This document shows positions 1-8,476 of a stretch of 64,000 bases of DNA, piece by piece. Numbering within the stretch: the stretch's first letter is position 1; every line of letters begins with the position of its first letter. The notes beneath the pieces are model-generated. The model ran no database searches. It saw only the letters and a list, made by a program, of their open reading frames with translations, and had not been told where the DNA came from. The translations under genes and the position numbers were made by a program. The stretch comes from Propionicimonas sp020161015 (GTDB lineage Bacteria; Actinomycetota; Actinomycetes; Propionibacteriales; Propionibacteriaceae), in contig NZ_CAXWGX010000023.1 in the NCBI RefSeq assembly GCF_964266745.1, forward strand, positions 186,001-250,000, written 5' to 3'.

Positions 1-2
1 GC

Positions 3-254
3 CACCCGGCCGGCGTGGTGGCGCCGTTCTCGATGCTGGTGCCGGTGGTCGGCATCGCCACCGCCGCGCTGGTGCTCCACGAGGTCCCGGGCGTGTGGGA
101 ACTCGCCGGCGGGGCCGTGGTGGTCATCGGGGTGCTCATCGGCGCGCGGCGTCCGCGGGCCGGTCGGCCCGCACCCGGGGTGCAAGACGACCTGACGCCG
201 GCGGGCGTCCCGGTGGGCGGGGTAGGATCAGCGGGCGTCGTCGCCCGGACCTGA
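3..254 (+). CDS. EamA/DMT-family permease, C-terminal end (partial)
   Basis: The reading frame is open from the left edge and ends at a TGA. The visible 83 residues hold two hydrophobic segments: a stretch beginning near HPAGVVAPFSML and a Gly/Ala/Val-rich last helix ending GVLIGARRP, then a polar tail. This is the typical end of the second EamA repeat in drug/metabolite transporter superfamily permeases, which have ten membrane helices and export or import small metabolites. The substrate cannot be told from this fragment. The 3' end overlaps the convergent PLD_N-like gene by 27 bases. Confidence 0.7.
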   Translation, partial: HPAGVVAPFSMLVPVVGIATAALVLHEVPGVWELAGGAVVVIGVLIGARRPRAGRPAPGVQDDLTPAGVPVGGVGSAGVVART

Positions 255-653
255 GGCGCCGGGGTCGTCGGTGGCGCGCTTCTCCTCCTCGCGCCGGCGC
301 AGGTCCTCCTCCCAGCGCTTCAGCATCCGCTCGTGGGCGTCCCCGTCGTGGGCGAGCCGGGCGAGGAACTCCGGGTCGTCATCGGGTCCCTTCGGGCGCC
401 GGTGCCCCGACCACTCGTCGCCGGGGTGGCCCGCCGCCCGGGAGGGTGGGGGCACGGGACGGTTCGGGGCGCGGCCGGTGGGCCGGCCGGCGATGAGCCA
501 GGCGATGCCGCCCGCGAGCGGGAGGATGACGATCAGCAGGATCCAGGCCCACTTCGGCAGGTTCCTCACCCGCGCCTCGTCGGCGAGGATCGCGTCCACG
601 AGGCAGAACACGAGCAGGATCAGCTCGATGGCGACGGGCAGTATCCGGATCAT
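228..653 (-). CDS. PLD_N-domain small membrane protein (copy 1)
   Basis: A 141-residue protein. Two hydrophobic helices near residues 3-22 and 35-53 are separated by the short motif RNLPKWAW, the pattern of the phospholipase D nuclease N-terminal (PLD_N) family. The C-terminal half is proline-rich and then charged, with a predicted short coiled coil around KRWEEDLRRREEE. No catalytic HKD motif is present, so this is not a phospholipase itself. The open frame runs far upstream, but ATG at 653 aligns exactly with its neighbour's MIRILP start and gives the family's usual length. It is a tandem paralogue of the next gene, with identical length. Function unknown; probably a membrane protein with a cytoplasmic tail. 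Confidence 0.8.
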   Translation of the reverse strand: MIRILPVAIELILLVFCLVDAILADEARVRNLPKWAWILLIVILPLAGGIAWLIAGRPTGRAPNRPVPPPSRAAGHPGDEWSGHRRPKGPDDDPEFLARLAHDGDAHERMLKRWEEDLRRREEEKRATDDPGASGPGDDAR

Positions 654-781
654 GCGCACTCCTGGGGTCCTGGCGCCCACGATAGGGCATCGACGGCGCT
701 CCCCGCCGTCGCTGCACAGCACGCGGCCGACCGGTGCCGGGCGCCCCGGCTGTGGGTGCTCCCGCGCGTGCCGGAAGCGGG

Positions 782-1207
782 TCAGCGGTCCTCTGCGGGT
801 GGCCCTGAGTCGTCCGGCTCCGCCTGGTCGCGGAGCTCCTCCTCCCGTCGGCGGAGGTCCTCCTCCCACCGCTTCATCATCCGCTCGTGGTCGGCGTTGG
901 TGCGCTTGAGCCGGGCGATGAACTCCGGGTCGTCGTCCGGGGCGACCGGGCGCAGGTAGGGCGGGCGCTCCCAGGTGGGCCCGGACGGTGTCGGGCCGGG
1001 CGGGACGGGGGGTGTGCGCCGGGCTGCGCGCTGCGGCCGCCCGGCGAGGAGCCAGGCGATCACGCCGACGAACGGGACGATGACGATCAGCAGGATCCAG
1101 GCCCAGCGGGGCAGGTTCCGGATGCGCGCCTGGTCGGCCATCACGCAGTCGATCAGGCCGAACACGAGGAGTGCCACCTCGAGCACTGCAGGCAGGATGC
1201 GGATCAT
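782..1207 (-). CDS. PLD_N-domain small membrane protein (copy 2)
   Basis: This 141-residue protein is a tandem paralogue of the gene at 228-653. Both start MIRILP, share RNLP(K/R)WAWILLIVI between the two membrane helices, have PDDDPEF in the tail and end in a KRWEEDLRRREEE charged helix. An upstream in-frame ATG at 1246 would add 13 residues, but ATG 1207 matches the start of copy 1. The two genes are separated by 128 bases and both read leftwards, so they probably arose by local duplication. No catalytic residues are visible. Confidence 0.8.
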   Translation of the reverse strand: MIRILPAVLEVALLVFGLIDCVMADQARIRNLPRWAWILLIVIVPFVGVIAWLLAGRPQRAARRTPPVPPGPTPSGPTWERPPYLRPVAPDDDPEFIARLKRTNADHERMMKRWEEDLRRREEELRDQAEPDDSGPPAEDR

Positions 1208-1295
1208 CGGACTCCTGTGGACAACTGGCCCTCCACGATAAGCCATCGTCCAAGCGCACCGGGGGCGAACACCGCCGGTGCCCGGCGGCCGGGCC

Positions 1296-2012
1296 TCAGG
1301 CGGCGAGCGAGCGCGACCTCAGCTGGCCGCAGAACGCCTGGGCGATCAGCCGGCCGTTGCGGGAGACCTCGGTGTCCTGGGCCTGCATGGCGCGTCGCAG
1401 GGCGCGTCCGTCCCCGCCGCCGAGCTCGGCCCAGCGTCCCATCAGTTCGGGGGAGGCCTCGGGGTGGAACTGCACGCCCACGGCCGACCCGATCCGGAAG
1501 GCCTGGTGGGGGTAGGCCGCGGAGCTCGCCAGCGGCACGGCCCCGGGCGGAAGGACGGTCACCGCGTCGTCGTGGGACTCGGGCAGCAGCGAGTCCCCCT
1601 GTTCTGCCAGCCGTCCCAGCAGCGGGTCGTCCAGCGCAGCCTCACGCCAGGTGACGCGGCACGCGCCGTGCTCGCCGCCCCCGGGGTGCCGGACGGTGAC
1701 CGTCCCGCCGAACGCTTCCGCGAGGAGCTGGTGGCCCAGGCAGATCCCGAGCAGGGGGATCCCCGCATCCACCGCGTCGACCATGAACTGCTTCAGCGGC
1801 TCGATCCAGGGGTGCTCGGCGGTGTCGTGGGCGCTCATCCGTCCCCCGAGCACGATCACGCCGTCGCCCAGGGAGCCCACGTCCGGCACGGGACGCTGCC
1901 ACAACGGGACGGCGCGCACCAGCACCCGGTTGCTGGCCAGCCACGCGCCGAAGCGGTCGGCCGGAACCTGCGGGTCGGGCTGGAGGATGGTTGCGCGCAC
2001 TGCCCTCGGCAT
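1296..2012 (-). CDS. Class I glutamine amidotransferase
   Basis: 238 residues with a complete class I GATase triad: nucleophile C91 in GICLGHQ, and H183 and E185 in QFHPEAS. The oxyanion-hole region VIVLGGRMS lies near residues 52-60. This stand-alone form (GMP-synthase-glutaminase-like, COG0518 type) hydrolyses glutamine or a gamma-glutamyl compound and supplies ammonia, or degrades gamma-glutamyl amides. No synthase partner gene is adjacent, so the physiological substrate is open. ATG start at 2012. Confidence 0.88.
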   Translation of the reverse strand: MPRAVRATILQPDPQVPADRFGAWLASNRVLVRAVPLWQRPVPDVGSLGDGVIVLGGRMSAHDTAEHPWIEPLKQFMVDAVDAGIPLLGICLGHQLLAEAFGGTVTVRHPGGGEHGACRVTWREAALDDPLLGRLAEQGDSLLPESHDDAVTVLPPGAVPLASSAAYPHQAFRIGSAVGVQFHPEASPELMGRWAELGGGDGRALRRAMQAQDTEVSRNGRLIAQAFCGQLRSRSLAA

Positions 2013-2067
2013 GGGCGCAGGCTAGCGGAGCAATCTGACGGGCTTGTTACGGCGCCGCCGTGGCGGG

Positions 2068-3447
2068 TCAGGACGCCGGAACGGCTTCCGGGACGTCGGC
2101 CAGGATCTCCGCGGGGTCGGCCACCCTGGTCAGCGACGGTGCCACCCACCGGGCCGCGAACAGGGCGGCGGCGAGCGGGACCAGCACCACGAGGAGCGCC
2201 TGCTGCGCACCGCCGAGGGCTTCGGCGGCGACACCGACCAGCGGGGCGGCGGTGAGGACGGCGATCGATCCCATCGAGGTGATCACGGAGACCCGCGCCT
2301 GGGCGCCGCGGTGGTCGTCGGAGACGGCCGCGACCGCGATCGGGAAGCACAACGCCGCGCCCGCTCCCCACAGCGCCGCGCCGACCAGGGCCACCGCGGG
2401 GTGCGGGGCAAGGCCGAACGCAGCCAGGCCGAGCAGCCCGGCCACCAGCGAGAGCTGGAGGCTGGCCACGCGTCCGAGCCGGTCGATGGCGCGGGTGCCG
2501 GCGAGCCGGACGATCGTCATGGCGCCGATGAACACGCCGAGGGCGATGCCGCCGAACGCCTCGGTGGTGCCGAAGCGGTCGACGACGGCCAGCGCCAGCC
2601 AGTTGTTGGCTGCCCCCTCGCCGAGCGTGGCGGCGAAGGCGACCAGCCCGATCAGGATCGTGCGCGGTTCGGTCCAGACGGACATCGCGGAGCGGGACGC
2701 CTTCTCCGGTGGCCCGCTGAGGGCCTGCGGGCGTCCCGGGAGCACCATGCCCGCCGAGAGCGCAGCGAGCCGGAGGACGGCGACCCCGACGGAGAAGGCG
2801 GCGAACTGTGCGACGACGGGCAGGCCGACCGACGCCGCACCCGCGCCGAGGATCGACCCCGCGACGGCGCCGGCGGAGAACGCGGCGTGGAAGTGCGGGA
2901 TCACCGAGCGTCCGTACGCCCGCTCGACGCGGGTGGACTCGACGTTCATCGGCACAGCGACCAGCGAGCCGCCCACGCCGTTGACGAGGATCCCGACCCC
3001 GAAGAGCCAGCGCGATCCGAGGGCGGGGCCCAGGCCCATGAGCACGAACCCGACGGCGATGATCACGGTGCCGGCCGCGAAGACCCGGGCGCTGCCGAAG
3101 CGGGCGAGCAGCGCGGAGGAGGAGACCACCGTGGCCAGCGCGCCGATCGATCCGATCAGCAGGATCCCGCCCAGGTCCGCGGCGCTCAGCGAGAGGAGGT
3201 CGCGCACGCCGGGGATCCGGGCCAGCCACGAGAAGGCGAGCAGCCCGCTCAGGGCGAACGCGCCGAGCAGCAGCAGTCGGGCGCGCTCGTGGGGTACGGA
3301 CGGCAGGACGGGCCGGGACACGGACGACTCCAGGGCTCGGAGGGACGACGGGAACTCCTCGTCCGCGGGGTCGGGCGTCAGCAGCACAGGACGTGTGCGC
3401 CTCCGGGCGGCCAGCGTGGCTGGACGCGGCATCGGGAAGGACTCCAT
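2068..3447 (-). CDS. MFS transporter, YbjJ-like
   Basis: 459 residues. A polar N-terminal region of about 50 residues is followed by roughly twelve hydrophobic helices. The segment SWLARIPGVRDLLSLSAADLG at the end of the first helix is typical of the YbjJ-type major facilitator branch, whose substrates are mostly unknown. The gene is divergent from the nitroreductase at 3549; the 101-base gap holds the nitroreductase promoter and a MarR-type box, so both genes may share regulation. An internal ATG (MPRP) lies five codons after the first ATG and could be the real start. Confidence 0.85.
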   Translation of the reverse strand: MESFPMPRPATLAARRRTRPVLLTPDPADEEFPSSLRALESSVSRPVLPSVPHERARLLLLGAFALSGLLAFSWLARIPGVRDLLSLSAADLGGILLIGSIGALATVVSSSALLARFGSARVFAAGTVIIAVGFVLMGLGPALGSRWLFGVGILVNGVGGSLVAVPMNVESTRVERAYGRSVIPHFHAAFSAGAVAGSILGAGAASVGLPVVAQFAAFSVGVAVLRLAALSAGMVLPGRPQALSGPPEKASRSAMSVWTEPRTILIGLVAFAATLGEGAANNWLALAVVDRFGTTEAFGGIALGVFIGAMTIVRLAGTRAIDRLGRVASLQLSLVAGLLGLAAFGLAPHPAVALVGAALWGAGAALCFPIAVAAVSDDHRGAQARVSVITSMGSIAVLTAAPLVGVAAEALGGAQQALLVVLVPLAAALFAARWVAPSLTRVADPAEILADVPEAVPAS

Positions 3448-3487
3448 TCCATCAAGGTTCCGGGGGTCCGGTCAAACCGAGCGCTGG

Positions 3488-3516
3488 TTGGGATTGGTCG
3501 CGAAGAGGGATATAGT
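3488..3516 (+). promoter_or_regulatory. Promoter of the nitroreductase gene
   Basis: A -35-like TTGGGA (3488-3493) and a -10-like TATAGT (3511-3516) are spaced by 17 bases, a textbook sigma-70/SigA arrangement. It lies 33 bases before the ATG of the nitroreductase. The -10 overlaps the MarR-type box at 3515-3528. Confidence 0.6.
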
Positions 3517-3528
3517 TTAGAAATCAAC
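3515..3528. promoter_or_regulatory. Putative MarR-family operator (copy at nitroreductase)
   Basis: The 14-mer GTTTAGAAATCAAC is a pseudo-palindrome (GTT...AAC ends) and matches the box in front of the marR gene (24967-24980, GTTTAGAGTTCAAC) at 12 of 14 positions. Both boxes end exactly 20 bases before the start codon of the gene they precede. It overlaps the -10 hexamer, as expected for a repressor site. Confidence 0.6.
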
Positions 3529-3548
3529 CATCGCTGGAAAGACCTGCC

Positions 3549-4148
3549 ATGACCCTGCCCGACCTCCGCAACGACCTCAGTGCGACCCGCATCTTCACCG
3601 ACATGCACACGGCCTACCGGTTCACGCCGGACCCGGTGTCGGACGAGGAGCTCGAGGCGATCTACGAGCTCGCCAAGTTCACGCCCACGGCCCTCAACAG
3701 CCAGCCGTTGCGGGTGACCTTCGTCCGCACGGCCGAGGCCAAGGAGCGCCTCCTGCCGCTGCTCGCCGAGTCGAACCGGGCGAAGTCCGCCTCCGCCCCG
3801 GTCGTGGCGATCCTCGCGGCGGACACCGACTTCCACGAGCACCTGCCGGTGCTGAACCCGCAGACCGCGGGCGTCCGCGAGCGGTTCGCCGCCGACGCGG
3901 AGCGGCGCCGGACGATGGCGCTCAACAACGCCTGGCTCCAGGCCGGAGGCTTCATCCTCGCCGTCCGTGCCGAGGGCCTGGACGCGGGGCCGATGGGCGG
4001 CATCAACACCGCGGGGATCGACGAGGAGTTCTTCCCCGGCACCAGCCTGCGCACGATCATGGTGGTGAACATCGGCCACGTCGCCCCCGACGGGTCATTC
4101 CCGCGCAACCCGCGCCTCGGCTTCGACCAGGCGGTCACGCTGGCCTGA
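3549..4148 (+). CDS. Nitroreductase family protein, RutE/HadB-like (malonic semialdehyde reductase type)
   Basis: 199 residues of the FMN-dependent nitroreductase fold. Characteristic stretches are RIFTDMHTAYRF at the N-terminus, FTPTALNSQP (FMN phosphate-binding region), an Asn/Ala-rich helix LNNAWLQAGGFI and GPMGGI. This matches the RutE/HadB branch, which reduces malonic semialdehyde to 3-hydroxypropionate with NAD(P)H in pyrimidine degradation. No other rut genes are nearby, so a general aldehyde or quinone reductase role is equally possible. The promoter carries a box shared with the MarR gene near 24.9 kb, suggesting control by that regulator. Confidence 0.85.
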   Translation: MTLPDLRNDLSATRIFTDMHTAYRFTPDPVSDEELEAIYELAKFTPTALNSQPLRVTFVRTAEAKERLLPLLAESNRAKSASAPVVAILAADTDFHEHLPVLNPQTAGVRERFAADAERRRTMALNNAWLQAGGFILAVRAEGLDAGPMGGINTAGIDEEFFPGTSLRTIMVVNIGHVAPDGSFPRNPRLGFDQAVTLA

Positions 4149-4156
4149 CCGGCCGC

Positions 4157-4855
4157 TCAGGTGGCCGCCGGCGTCCGTCCCTCGACGACGTCGAACACCA
4201 CCTGCCGGCACGCGGCGTGGCCGAGCAGCCGGAAGTGGCCGGCGACCGGAACCCGCACGTTGCGGGCCCCGGCGAGGGTGCTCCCCTCCGGCACGTGCTC
4301 GTCGAACAGCCCGAACACCGAGGTGATCCGGGCGTTCACGTCCGCCACCTCGCCCAGGGCGGCGAGGCTGGCGTGCCCGGCGGCCAGCGGGCGCAGGCTC
4401 GGCAACGGCAGCAGGGGAGCGAGGCTCGAGCCGTGGAACGGCGTGCACACCGTGACCATGGAGCTGATCCGGCCCTCCTCGTCTGCGAGCATGGCGAGCT
4501 TGCCGATCAGTCCGCCCTTGCTGTGCGCCACGACCACCACGTCGTGCAGGTCGCGCTCGGCGATCAGCCGGCCGACGAGCCGCGCCCCGTCCGCGATGGG
4601 GGCGCGGGTGTGGCCGAGCGCTGTGACGACGTGCACGGCGTGGCCCCGTCGCGACAGCGGGACGATCAACGGCCGCAGGAAGCGCCAGTCCTCGTAGACG
4701 CCGGGGATCGCGACCACCGTCCGCCCGGCGCCCGTGGCGTAGCGGTCGGGCGAGCGCGGCGCGAAGAGGGTGCTGATCCACACCCCGCCCGCCCACAGGT
4801 AGTCCAGCGCCCACCAGGCGATCCGCTGACGCCTCACGCCCTCCATCTTCGTCAC
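4157..4855 (-). CDS. Alpha/beta hydrolase, lipase/PGAP1-like
   Basis: 232 residues with the alpha/beta-hydrolase triad in order: S112 in AHSKGG (nucleophile elbow), D185 in FGLFDEH and H207 in VAGHFR. The oxyanion region VVAIPGVYEDW precedes the elbow by about 60 residues. The fold matches triacylglycerol-lipase or thioesterase-type hydrolases acting on acyl esters. There is no clear signal peptide; a hydrophobic N-terminal stretch around residues 13-32 may bind membrane. Start GTG at 4855 is preceded by GAGG; an ATG three codons later is an alternative. Confidence 0.8.
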   Translation of the reverse strand: MTKMEGVRRQRIAWWALDYLWAGGVWISTLFAPRSPDRYATGAGRTVVAIPGVYEDWRFLRPLIVPLSRRGHAVHVVTALGHTRAPIADGARLVGRLIAERDLHDVVVVAHSKGGLIGKLAMLADEEGRISSMVTVCTPFHGSSLAPLLPLPSLRPLAAGHASLAALGEVADVNARITSVFGLFDEHVPEGSTLAGARNVRVPVAGHFRLLGHAACRQVVFDVVEGRTPAAT

Positions 4856-4949
4856 CGCCTCACCTTCGCGTCACGATCCGGCCACTCCGCGTCGCCACAC
4901 GCCCCGTTCCGGCGTCCTCGCGGTGCGGCTGACCGCTCCGTCCTCGCTG

Positions 4950-4999
4950 CCGAGTGCAACCCTCGCTGCCGGAATTCCGGTAGCCGGAGTTGCACTCGG
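4950..4999. repeat. 50-bp imperfect palindrome (REP-like element)
   Basis: Perfect 11-base outer arms CCGAGTGCAAC (4950-4960) and GTTGCACTCGG (4989-4999) are centred on an inner palindrome CCGGAATTCCGG. Of 25 possible pairs, 21 match and one mismatch would be a G-U pair in RNA. CCTCGCTGCCG also occurs as a direct repeat at 4942-4952 and 4961-4971. It sits between divergent genes, so it does not terminate either. It looks like a mobile repetitive extragenic palindrome, but no second copy was noticed in this window. Confidence 0.65.
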
Positions 5000-5099
5000 G
5001 AGCGGGAACGGTTGGGGCGGGGTTGGAGAGGGCCCGCAGGAAGGGGGGCGCGGTCGGGTTGCGGCGCCAGCCCACAGCGCCATCGGGTAAGAAGGGGAC

Positions 5100-5795
5100 G
5101 TGGACGTCCTCGGCGAGCTCTGGCGGCGAGCCCTGGCGACCCAGCCGGTGCCCGACCAGCGCACCTCGGCGATCATCGCCGCCGTCGCCCTCGCTGCGGT
5201 GCTCCTCGCGTGGCCCGGCGTCCGCCTGCTGGTCACCGTCTGCCACGAGGCAGGGCACGCGGTGGTGGCCACCCTCGTGGGGCGCAGGCTCGGCGGGATC
5301 CGCCTGCACTCCGACACCTCGGGGGTCACCGTCAGCAGAGGGCGCCCGAGCGGGCCCGGCATGGTCGCCACCCTCTTCGCCGGCTACCCGGCGGCCGCGG
5401 TGGTGGGGCTCGGCGCCGCCTGGCTGGCCGGGGCGGGCCACGCGTCGGGCCTGCTGTGGCTGCTCGTCGTGCTCCTCGCGCTGATGCTGCTCAAGATCCG
5501 CAACCTCTACGGCGCGCTCGTCGTGGTGGGCAGTGGTGCGGTCGTGGCCCTCGCGTCGTGGTACCTCGGCGGCGAGGCGCTGTCGTGGCTCGCGACCGGG
5601 CTGGCCTGGCTGTTCCTCCTCGCCGCGCCCCGTCCGGTCGTGGAGCTGCTGTTCGCCCACCGACCGGGGTCGGACGCGGCCCAGCTCGCCGGCCTGACCC
5701 GGGTGCCGAAGGTGGTCTGGAACCTCACCTGGCTGGTGCTGACCGTCGGGGCGCTCCTGCTCGGGGGCGCGTGGATGTTGCGGCTCCCGGCCTGA
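5100..5795 (+). CDS. M50-like membrane zinc metalloprotease
   Basis: 231 residues with the zinc-binding motif HEAGH (residues 49-53) at the end of the first long hydrophobic helix, about six further membrane segments and a second motif GSDAAQLA near residue 190 supplying the third ligand (Asp). This is the layout of M50B-like peptidases, which cleave within or next to the membrane, often anti-sigma factors. No PDZ domain is present. The GTG start at 5100 is preceded by an AAGGGGA-type ribosome site. The substrate is not predictable from the neighbours. Confidence 0.82.
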   Translation: MDVLGELWRRALATQPVPDQRTSAIIAAVALAAVLLAWPGVRLLVTVCHEAGHAVVATLVGRRLGGIRLHSDTSGVTVSRGRPSGPGMVATLFAGYPAAAVVGLGAAWLAGAGHASGLLWLLVVLLALMLLKIRNLYGALVVVGSGAVVALASWYLGGEALSWLATGLAWLFLLAAPRPVVELLFAHRPGSDAAQLAGLTRVPKVVWNLTWLVLTVGALLLGGAWMLRLPA

Positions 5796-5807
5796 CCAGA
5801 CGCCGGT

Positions 5808-6350
5808 TCAGCGGCTGCGCAGCCCCTGCAGGAGGGCGACGAGGTCTGCCCGCTCCGTGCTCTTCTGCGACCCGGACGGGCTGGTCTCCGCGATCACCTG
5901 CAGCATCCGTCCGCCCACGTCCACCAGCGCGACCTGGTCGATGCCGGTGGCACAGGAGTTGGTGCACTCGTCGTACTCGCTGCCGAACACCAGCGCCGGC
6001 CCGACGGGGGTGGCGGCCCGCTCGACCTGGGCGTCGCGGGGCGGCGCCGGGAAGTAGCCGTGGAACCCGTTGCCGGGCGCATCGCCGGCGGTGCAGTCCG
6101 CGCCGAGCACGGCGGCCTGGTACCGCCCGGTCGGGGTGGCCAGGCGGTGCACCATCGTCGTGCAGTCGTTGGCGGCCGGTGCCAGCGCCTCCTCGGTGCC
6201 GAGGACGACGAGCTCGAGCCCGGGGGCGAGCGCGACGACGATCTCCGCCGGCCCAGGGCTCGGCGTCTGCGGACGCACCGTCGGCACGTCCAGCCGTTGG
6301 CAGCCGGCCAGGAAAACGGCGACCACGGCCGCCAGCAGCACCCGCCTCAT
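5808..6350 (-). CDS. Putative lipoprotein
   Basis: 180 residues. The N-terminus MRRVLLAAVVAVFLAGC is a short lipoprotein signal with lipobox LAGC, so Cys17 should be lipidated and the protein anchored outside the membrane. Four further Cys residues (DCTT, DCTA, DECTNSCAT) could form disulphides. No known domain is recognised. It is convergent with the M50 protease (12 bases apart) and lies upstream of the following ABC ATPase gene's end, with no evident shared operon. Confidence 0.75.
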   Translation of the reverse strand: MRRVLLAAVVAVFLAGCQRLDVPTVRPQTPSPGPAEIVVALAPGLELVVLGTEEALAPAANDCTTMVHRLATPTGRYQAAVLGADCTAGDAPGNGFHGYFPAPPRDAQVERAATPVGPALVFGSEYDECTNSCATGIDQVALVDVGGRMLQVIAETSPSGSQKSTERADLVALLQGLRSR

Positions 6351-6366
6351 GGGGGAATGCTAGGGG

Positions 6367-7347
6367 TCAGCGGTGGCGGGCGACGAGGTTCACGAACACG
6401 TCCTCGATCGTCGCCGGCACCTCGACCACGTCGGGACGGGCGAAGCCCGCGGCCGCCAGGCGCCCGGTGAGCGCCGCCGGGGTCAGCGGCGAATCGGCCG
6501 CCACCACAGCGTGCAGGCTGGCCCCGGACAGGTACGCCTCCTGGACGTCGTCGGCCGCCTCCAGCCACGGCAGGACGGCGTCCACGTCCGGGGTGGAGAT
6601 GTCGAGGATCCGCTGGTCCATGTGCTCGCTGCGGATCTCCGACGGGCTCCCGTCGGCGATGATCCGCCCGCGGTAGATGAAGGCCAGCCGGTTGCAGTGC
6701 GCCGCCTCGTCCATGTAGTGCGTGGTGACGAACAGGGTGACGCCCCGGCTCGCGAGGTCGTAGAGCAGGTCCCAGAACTGCCGTCGCGCCACCGGGTCGA
6801 CCCCGGAGGTCGGCTCGTCGAGGAACAGCAGTTCGGGGGAGTGGATCGTCGCGGCGCCGAGCGCGAGCCGCTGCCGCCAGCCGACGGACAGGTTGCGGGT
6901 GAGCTCGTCCTCGCGCCCGACGAGGTCGGCCATCCTCAGCACGTACTCCCGCTGCGCGGCGAAGCGCTCCGCGGGCAGGTCGTAGACGCCGGCGTAGAAG
7001 CGCAGGTTCTCGTCGACCGTCATGTCCTCGAACAGGGCGAACTTCTGGCTCATGTAGCCGATCCGCCGCTTCACGCGGTCGGGGTGGCGCACCACGTCCA
7101 CCCCGAGGACGCGCGCGGTGCCGGCCCGGGGACGCAGGGTGCCGGTGAGCATCCGGATCGTGGTGGTCTTCCCCGAGCCGTTGGGGCCGAGGAAGCCGAA
7201 GATCTGCCCGCGCGGCACGTCGAGGTCGATCCCGTCGACGGCGGTGAAGTCGCCGAAGGTCTTGGTGAGGCCGCGCAGCGAGATCGCGGGCTCGGCCGCC
7301 GCGTCCTTCTCCGGAGGGCGGGGCGCGTCGTCTGGACGGTCGGTCAT
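6367..7347 (-). CDS. ABC transporter ATP-binding protein (second ATPase of efflux operon)
   Basis: 326 residues. Walker A GPNGSGKTT, Walker B LLFLDEPTSGVDP and switch histidine in TTHYMDEA are intact, but the signature reads LSVGW instead of LSGGQ. It closes a seven-gene leftward operon starting at tetR. Architecture matches the YbhF/YhiH type of exporter, where two ATPase halves are normally fused; here they are separate genes flanking the two permeases. Together with the first ATPase (9615-10610), which has a good signature but lacks the switch His, it should form a heterodimer with only one fully canonical ATP site. Seven bases separate it from the upstream permease. Confidence 0.92.
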   Translation of the reverse strand: MTDRPDDAPRPPEKDAAAEPAISLRGLTKTFGDFTAVDGIDLDVPRGQIFGFLGPNGSGKTTTIRMLTGTLRPRAGTARVLGVDVVRHPDRVKRRIGYMSQKFALFEDMTVDENLRFYAGVYDLPAERFAAQREYVLRMADLVGREDELTRNLSVGWRQRLALGAATIHSPELLFLDEPTSGVDPVARRQFWDLLYDLASRGVTLFVTTHYMDEAAHCNRLAFIYRGRIIADGSPSEIRSEHMDQRILDISTPDVDAVLPWLEAADDVQEAYLSGASLHAVVAADSPLTPAALTGRLAAAGFARPDVVEVPATIEDVFVNLVARHR

Positions 7348-7354
7348 CGCGTCC

Positions 7355-8476
7355 TCACTCGGAGATCCGGCGGCGGGTGGCCACGATCGAGGCGCCGAAG
7401 ATGACCACGCCGAACCCGACCAGGGCCAGCATCGGCACGGCGAGCGCGGCGAAGTCGCTGCCCTTGACGAACGCGCCGCGGAGCACCTGCAGCGCGAAGG
7501 TGAGCGGGATCAGGTTCGTCAGCGGCTGGATGATCGCCGGCATGGACTGGATCGGGAAGATGAACCCGGACAGCACCATCGTCGGGATCATGATGAACAT
7601 CACCGCCTGCTGCGCCTGGTGCCGGGTGCGCGAGACCAGCGAGACCAGCAGGCCGAGGCCGATGCAGGTGAACATGAACAGCGTCAGGCCCACGAGCACC
7701 ACCCAGACGCTGCCGTTGAAGGGCACGCGGAACCAGAACAGCCCGCCGGCCGCCACCAGGAGCATCTGCGCCGTCGCGAGCGCGGCGTAGGGGGTCAGCT
7801 TCCCGATCAGGTACTCGGTGGCCTTGATCGGGGTGACGAACATCTGCTCCAGGGTTCCCGACTCGCGCTCCTTCACCACGGCCTGGCTCATGATCACCAT
7901 CAGGGAGATCATCATGATGGCCGCGATCAGGCCCGGGATCATGGTGTTCACCGGGTCGAGGGTCGGGTTGAACATCACCCGGACGCGGGCGTCGATCCCC
8001 GGGGCCTCGATGGCCACCCCGGACGCCTCGCGGCGGTCGGCGTTGAACTGCGCCACGATCTGGGAGGCGTACCCGCTGCCGACGGCGGAGATCTGCGAGT
8101 CCGAGCCGTCCACGATGATGCCGATCGGCGCGGTCTCGCCGCGGGTGAGCCGGTCCTGGGTGCCCTCGGGGATCACCAGGGCGACCTTGACCGTCCCGCG
8201 GTCGAGCAGGGGTCGCAGGTCGTCCTCCGTCCGCGGGGTCTGGGTGATGGTGAAATAGCCCGACCCCGAGAACGCGGCCTCGAGCTTGCGCGAGGTCACC
8301 GTGCGGTCGAGGTCGACGACCGCCGTGGCGAGGTTGCGGATGTCCACGGCGACCACGTAGCCGAACAGGATCAGCTGGGCGACCGGCATCACCAGCAGCA
8401 GCCTGATCAGCAGGGGGTCACGCCGGAGCTGGGTGAACTCCTTCCAGATCAGCAACCGGATCCGCTTGCCGCTCAT
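7355..8476 (-). CDS. ABC-2 type permease (second)
   Basis: 373 residues. It begins with a cytoplasmic amphipathic segment (IWKEFTQLRRDP), a first membrane helix, a large extracytoplasmic domain of about 150 residues and a C-terminal bundle of five to six helices: the YbhS/YbhR layout of ABC-2 membrane components. An open frame extends upstream, but ATG at 8476 gives the family N-terminus and overlaps the previous stop by 4 bases (ATGA). It pairs with the preceding permease to export a drug or lipid-like substrate. Confidence 0.9.
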   Translation of the reverse strand: MSGKRIRLLIWKEFTQLRRDPLLIRLLLVMPVAQLILFGYVVAVDIRNLATAVVDLDRTVTSRKLEAAFSGSGYFTITQTPRTEDDLRPLLDRGTVKVALVIPEGTQDRLTRGETAPIGIIVDGSDSQISAVGSGYASQIVAQFNADRREASGVAIEAPGIDARVRVMFNPTLDPVNTMIPGLIAAIMMISLMVIMSQAVVKERESGTLEQMFVTPIKATEYLIGKLTPYAALATAQMLLVAAGGLFWFRVPFNGSVWVVLVGLTLFMFTCIGLGLLVSLVSRTRHQAQQAVMFIMIPTMVLSGFIFPIQSMPAIIQPLTNLIPLTFALQVLRGAFVKGSDFAALAVPMLALVGFGVVIFGASIVATRRRISE

